Shown here piece by piece: positions 22,200-25,909 of a DNA stretch of 25,909 nucleotides. Position 1 is the first letter of the stretch, and each line of letters starts with the position of its first letter. The translations under genes were made by a program, and so were the position numbers. Source of the DNA: Didymodactylos carnosus (taxonomy: Eukaryota > Rotifera > Eurotatoria > Philodinida > Philodinidae); the NCBI GenBank assembly GCA_905250885.1, contig CAJNOQ010002151.1:1-25909 (forward strand), given 5' to 3'. Under the pieces are notes generated by a model. The model was not told the DNA's origin. It saw nothing but the letters and a program-made list of their open reading frames with translations, and made no database searches.

Positions 22200-22742
22200 T
22201 CATTTCGTATTGATAATATTCTTAACTGTAAGAGTTCGATTTGTTTTATGTTTCTTCATTTGTGGTTGTACTGGCTGATTTACTTTTACACCTGTTTTAC
22301 CCTTGATAACTCTTGATTTACCCTGATTTTGTTTTGAATTGCGGGATCGACGACGCGTTTGTTGTTGCTGATGAACTTGTTGACCATCGTTTAAATTCAT
22401 AGAAGCTACTTGCGTTTTATTTTTATCCCAACGTTGCAACTGTTTCACGTCGTCTATTGGATGTGGTAAGGATAAAGATCGAGTTATTCCTTGGTGTAAT
22501 GTTAGATCATTTTTTTTTTGAAAAATATTTTTAAAAGATTTGTTTTCACGCACTAAATGATTATGACCCTCTTGTTCATCATCGTGATGATGATGATCAT
22601 GTTGATGGTTGCGTGCATTTTTCTTATTGAGAGCATTGTTTATAGCAAAATCGAACGCTAAATAAATTGTTAAAACTGTAATGGCTGATAATATGGATGC
22701 CAGTATTTGTGTTATACGTCGCATTGTTACATATTTAACCAT
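22200..22742 (-). CDS. Hypothetical single-pass, His-rich basic protein, 180 aa
   Basis: An intronless minus-strand frame from the ATG at 22742-22740 to a stop at 22200. A TTG lies immediately upstream in frame and is not needed as a start; the in-frame Met at residue 7 is an alternative. Residues ~10-34 are hydrophobic (ILASILSAITVLTIYLAF) after a basic start, which fits a signal anchor or signal peptide. Next come a His/Asp cluster at ~46-61 (HQHDHHHHDDEQEGHNH) that could bind metal ions, a polar middle and a strongly basic Gln/Lys/Arg-rich C-terminus. I recognise no enzyme domain and cannot name a family. The composition is much less Phe/Lys-biased than random frames nearby, which supports coding. 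It could be the first exon of a longer gene, but no clear donor site is seen before the stop. Confidence 0.55.
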   Translation of the reverse strand: MVKYVTMRRITQILASILSAITVLTIYLAFDFAINNALNKKNARNHQHDHHHHDDEQEGHNHLVRENKSFKNIFQKKNDLTLHQGITRSLSLPHPIDDVKQLQRWDKNKTQVASMNLNDGQQVHQQQQTRRRSRNSKQNQGKSRVIKGKTGVKVNQPVQPQMKKHKTNRTLTVKNIINTK

Positions 22743-23173
22743 CAAGAAAGAATTTACTATGATTTATTCCACAATTGCTCTCTCGATAATATAATTTTCT
22801 CGGAGTCCTTAGTTTGTTTCGTATTATGTAAGAAATTATAGATGAACATTTCAATTAAACATACCAATATTCAAATCTAAATAAAGAACAAAAGTTTAAT
22901 TGTTAAAACTGTCCTCTTTCAATAATATTTCGTTCATTTCTGATACTTCACCCATTCAGTAATATCTTTTTCTATTATAGCACCGATTTCTCGAAAATTT
23001 AACAAGCAATAGATGAAAGTGCAAATAAACCGATTGTGCAATATAAAACATACATGAGAATGGGAAAAAAAAACACTTTAGTGAATGATGGAAAACTTCT
23101 TCGATGTGTATTAATTTATTTTTTTAGTAGGCTTATCTCGCATCGATTTTTCTTTCTTCCACAAATTCTATCA

Positions 23174-23353
23174 ATGTATACATATTATTCAGTAGTTTTC
23201 TCTTTATTAACCCTATCTTTCGTTGTTAATGAACAGAACGAAGCGAGAAAACAATATGATAGCTCTTATTTTTCATTCGAGAAATCGTTAGAATCAGCTC
23301 AACTTTTATTTCTGATAATGTATCCGACACGATCAATTATAGTCTGTTGTTGA
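23174..23353 (+). CDS. Doubtful small ORF with signal-peptide-like start, 59 aa
   Basis: ATG at 23174 and TGA at 23351-23353. The first ~19 residues (MYTYYSVVFSLLTLSFVVN) look like a signal peptide and are followed by a charged stretch (EQNEARKQYDSSYF) and a hydrophobic end. It points away from the 180-aa gene. No homologue is recognised. The ORF is short enough to be chance in AT-rich DNA, so this is only a candidate secreted or membrane peptide. Confidence 0.15.
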   Translation: MYTYYSVVFSLLTLSFVVNEQNEARKQYDSSYFSFEKSLESAQLLFLIMYPTRSIIVCC

Positions 23354-24020
23354 TTAAGACTGTATATAACTAGAAAATCATGTCCACTTCTATTGACTAA
23401 ATTGGAATTTTTGAATATAACAAAGTAGAAATTTCTATCTCTATGATAAAAACGTAAAAAAATTTGTTATAAATTATCAATTAACGTTTTTTAATAATGT
23501 AAGTTTTTTGTTTTTTAAAAATATTCGTAGTTTTAGTTTAGAAAAAAAGACAACGACATTTTATACATACATTATCAGAAACGTGTTGATGTGTATAATA
23601 TAAGATACATACGCAATGGTGCTCAATTTTTTTTCTCTCTCACATGTTAATAGGCATAAATATACATTTTTTTCATATAGTCGTGTCAAACCTGTGAATT
23701 TCAAACTCAATTTTCTCTTTCGTTCGTTCCTCCGATCTTATTCTTTCTTACTTTCTTCTCTTATTATAACACAAAGAAAAGAAAAGAAAAGTTTATAAAT
23801 AGAAATTATAAATGATTCTTTTTGTCCGTTAACAAAATATGAGCCGACATACTTGTGCCAAAAAAAACAAAATTCAGAACTTATATACATAAGTTGTATG
23901 TACATATACAGTATACTGTATTTCTAGACAAAACTTTATAAATACAGAGTGATAATGAGGCAGGTGTTCAAAAAAACAGTTAACCATAACTTTATAAACT
24001 CTTTCAATTACACCTATATT

Positions 24021-24147
24021 AACATATTGTCCTTCCATCAGCAGTGTTATAATCCAGGAATATCTGCTTTGTTGAAGATCTATTCGTTGTTAGACGCTCC
24101 CTCTAAACTGAATTAATTTTCAGTCACGCCTTTTTCATGTTTCCTTC
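24021..24147 (+). repeat. Direct diverged copy of the synthetase 3' flank
   Basis: This segment aligns in the same orientation with 19098-19241, including TATAATCCAG, ATATCTGCTTTGTTGAA, CTCCCTCTAAA, GAATTAATTT and AGTCACGCCTTTTT. Its downstream edge touches the inverted synthetase fragment at 24148. Confidence 0.8.
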
Positions 24148-24246
24148 ACGCATGTAACTAAACGAGATGCAAACATGAAACTAGGTATAAAAAAGGTCAA
24201 ATAATAACAAAATCATCTTTCATATCGAAATGACGAATTAAGCTGA
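24148..24246 (-). pseudogene. Inverted fragment of threonyl-tRNA synthetase intron 10/exon 11
   Basis: Read on the minus strand this matches 17399-17485 or slightly beyond: CTTAATTCGTCATTTC, then AAAGATGATTTTGTT, a T-run, CTAG, then ATGTTTGCATCTCGTTTA. It includes the splice acceptor and the first ~20-25 bases of exon 11, with possible weak similarity a little further (GCGTGAA). It carries no usable coding unit and is a relic. Confidence 0.7.
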
Positions 24247-25909
24247 ACAAATAGAACAAATATTTTTGGCAAGCAGTACAAGTTGATTACAGGGATTACG
24301 GCTCCGTATACACCAAACTGGATTTGAAAACTTCTGAAACCATCAACTCAAACACTTTCAGTAATGATGATGTGTAAAAATGTACAGAGAGCTGTAACGA
24401 GAGATGTTATTTCTTTATGAAATTTGTACCTATAAATGAACGTCATAAACGAACAAACAAATGCGGACACTAACTGACAAGGAAAGGACATGAAAAACTT
24501 TTAAAAAACACTAGAGAAGAATGACAAATATAGTTATTTCAATTTTCTTTTACCATTCCGATTGAAAGTATACACCGATGGATAGAGCTCGATCAATGAT
24601 CACAAAAACGTCAGTTCTACTCCAAAATTCCATTTTATCACTGTATCACAGTGTCATCTATCGCAATATTGCGTTTGTTCTAATATTTTTGTAATGATCC
24701 ACACCCTGTTCCTGTTATACTCCACATATTGATTCACCTATCGGTTGCTACTTCGAGTGAAAGAGTCAGCACTTGATAACCAAGGACCGATAACCAGTAA
24801 CAAGATGGCTGTTCTGTCATTCATGATCAACATTTACAGGTTTTTACAACAATTTAGGCCTAACCATACATGAACTGCATCACAGTTCTCTTCATCCGAA
24901 TTTCAGAGCATATGCATACATCATATACTAAATGCTCATCATTACCGTAAGTTATCCTTTTCCTGATCATTGATCCACAGCAGTCATTCAACTACCGAAA
25001 TCCTCGAAACTCTTTCAGTGTGAACAACATTCCATCTTTAACAATTACAAAACTTCTCATTCACAATTATTCTAATATGTCCAAATAAACGTCAGAAGAG
25101 AAAGTGAAACTTTCTTCAAACTGACAACCAGTACCGTTCAAAGCATACTTAAATAACCTTTCGATGTAATTAACAAATTCAACGGCAGAGCGATAATAAA
25201 CGAGTTCGCATCACTTTCTGACTCAAGATAAGCTAGCTACACTGACACTATAAAATGACAAGTGATTGTGATTGTCTTAGATCGACCGAAGTTATAATAA
25301 TAGTCGTCTACTAAATGGCAGAAACGAGAGCCAATTAAAAATTTGAGCACTCATTCTCTCTGCCATGTTGAGGTGTATGTCCGCTTTGATTGGGTGTATG
25401 AAATTAGCTTTTTCAGCCAAATAAAAGATCGAAGAGTCAACGACCGTTAAAAAGAGCATTTCACTTAGTGGTGGCTACAGTTTAGAAGGGTTTCCAGAGT
25501 TCCTTCATGTCGATTCCCCTCTTCGAAACTCTGAAGATATTTTCAACATCACTCTGCGCTCTGAGACTGAATGACGCTTTATTAAGCTATAGGAGTAAGT
25601 GATCACTGATTGAAATCGTCGGTCTGCTATGATGAATCATCTGATTAGAAGTACTCGGACAATCGACAATCATATGAGCTGTCTCTCCGGTAGACTTTCG
25701 TCTCATTATCCCTGTTTGATATCCGATGTTCATTTGTTTAGGTTTCTCGACTAAATGGCATGTGCTTTCGTATTCTTTTTATTTCTTGTACTTTCAATTC
25801 AAATGTTACACTCAATGAAACATTTACAGTGACTATGCGTGCATTGACGAGATTCTGAAACGTGTGCATCATGCCAATATTATTGACATTATCAGCATTA
25901 TTCGATAGT
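24247..25909. other. Intergenic DNA with no gene supported
   Basis: The sequence is less AT-rich than the middle of the window, but I find no open frame longer than a few dozen codons and no exon series with matching phases. It may contain decayed mobile-element DNA. Nothing specific could be recognised. Confidence 0.45.

Noticed and set aside
1..25909. tRNA, rRNA, CRISPR, telomeric repeat or spliced-leader RNA genes
   Set aside because: No B-box-like tRNA motif with a cloverleaf, no regular spaced repeats, no TGTGGG-type arrays and no leader-like sequence were seen on reading both strands; a covariance-model scan was not possible.

Overview
The window is eukaryotic and AT-rich. It has two convincing multi-exon genes with canonical GT-AG introns. 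One is a complete cytosolic-type threonyl-tRNA synthetase on the + strand (15 exons). The other is a 7-exon, Ser/Thr/Gln/Asn-rich gene on the - strand whose C-terminal exons carry a signature I recognise from the animal CCSER (FAM190) family. Small introns (many 51-82 bp), low GC, short intergenic relics and a metazoan-type CCSER protein suggest a small invertebrate animal. A bdelloid rotifer such as Rotaria or Adineta is my best guess, but this is inference and not proven by the sequence.

Layout. 1-2639: no supported gene. 2640-7741 (-): CCSER-like gene, 885 aa, including a 1.67 kb first intron. 7742-7815: a pyrimidine-rich splice-acceptor-like leader just upstream of its ATG. 7816-15213: about 7.4 kb of non-coding DNA with microsatellites, a possible ABC-ATPase relic, a 63-bp GC-rich tandem repeat, a small inverted-repeat element and a 257-bp near-perfect hairpin. 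15214-18871 (+): threonyl-tRNA synthetase, 716 aa. 18872-22199: gene 3' flank, then a 0.9 kb non-autonomous DNA-transposon-like element with ~120-bp terminal inverted repeats, then degenerate tandem repeats. 22200-22742 (-): an intronless ORF for a 180-aa single-pass, His-rich, basic protein of unknown function. 22743-25909: mostly non-coding, with a patch at 24021-24246 built from two pieces of the threonyl-tRNA synthetase locus in opposite orientations.

The genes are not an operon. The synthetase is housekeeping (it charges tRNA-Thr for translation). The CCSER-like protein is probably membrane- or cytoskeleton-associated. They look like ordinary neighbours separated by repeat-rich DNA. For both spliced genes every exon junction keeps the frame and total lengths are exact multiples of three, which is the main support for the models. 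No rRNA, tRNA, CRISPR or telomeric array was seen. The most noteworthy observations are the scrambled synthetase-derived patch, the long hairpin upstream of the synthetase, and the divergent CCSER homologue with a consensus myristoylation and palmitoylation N-terminus.
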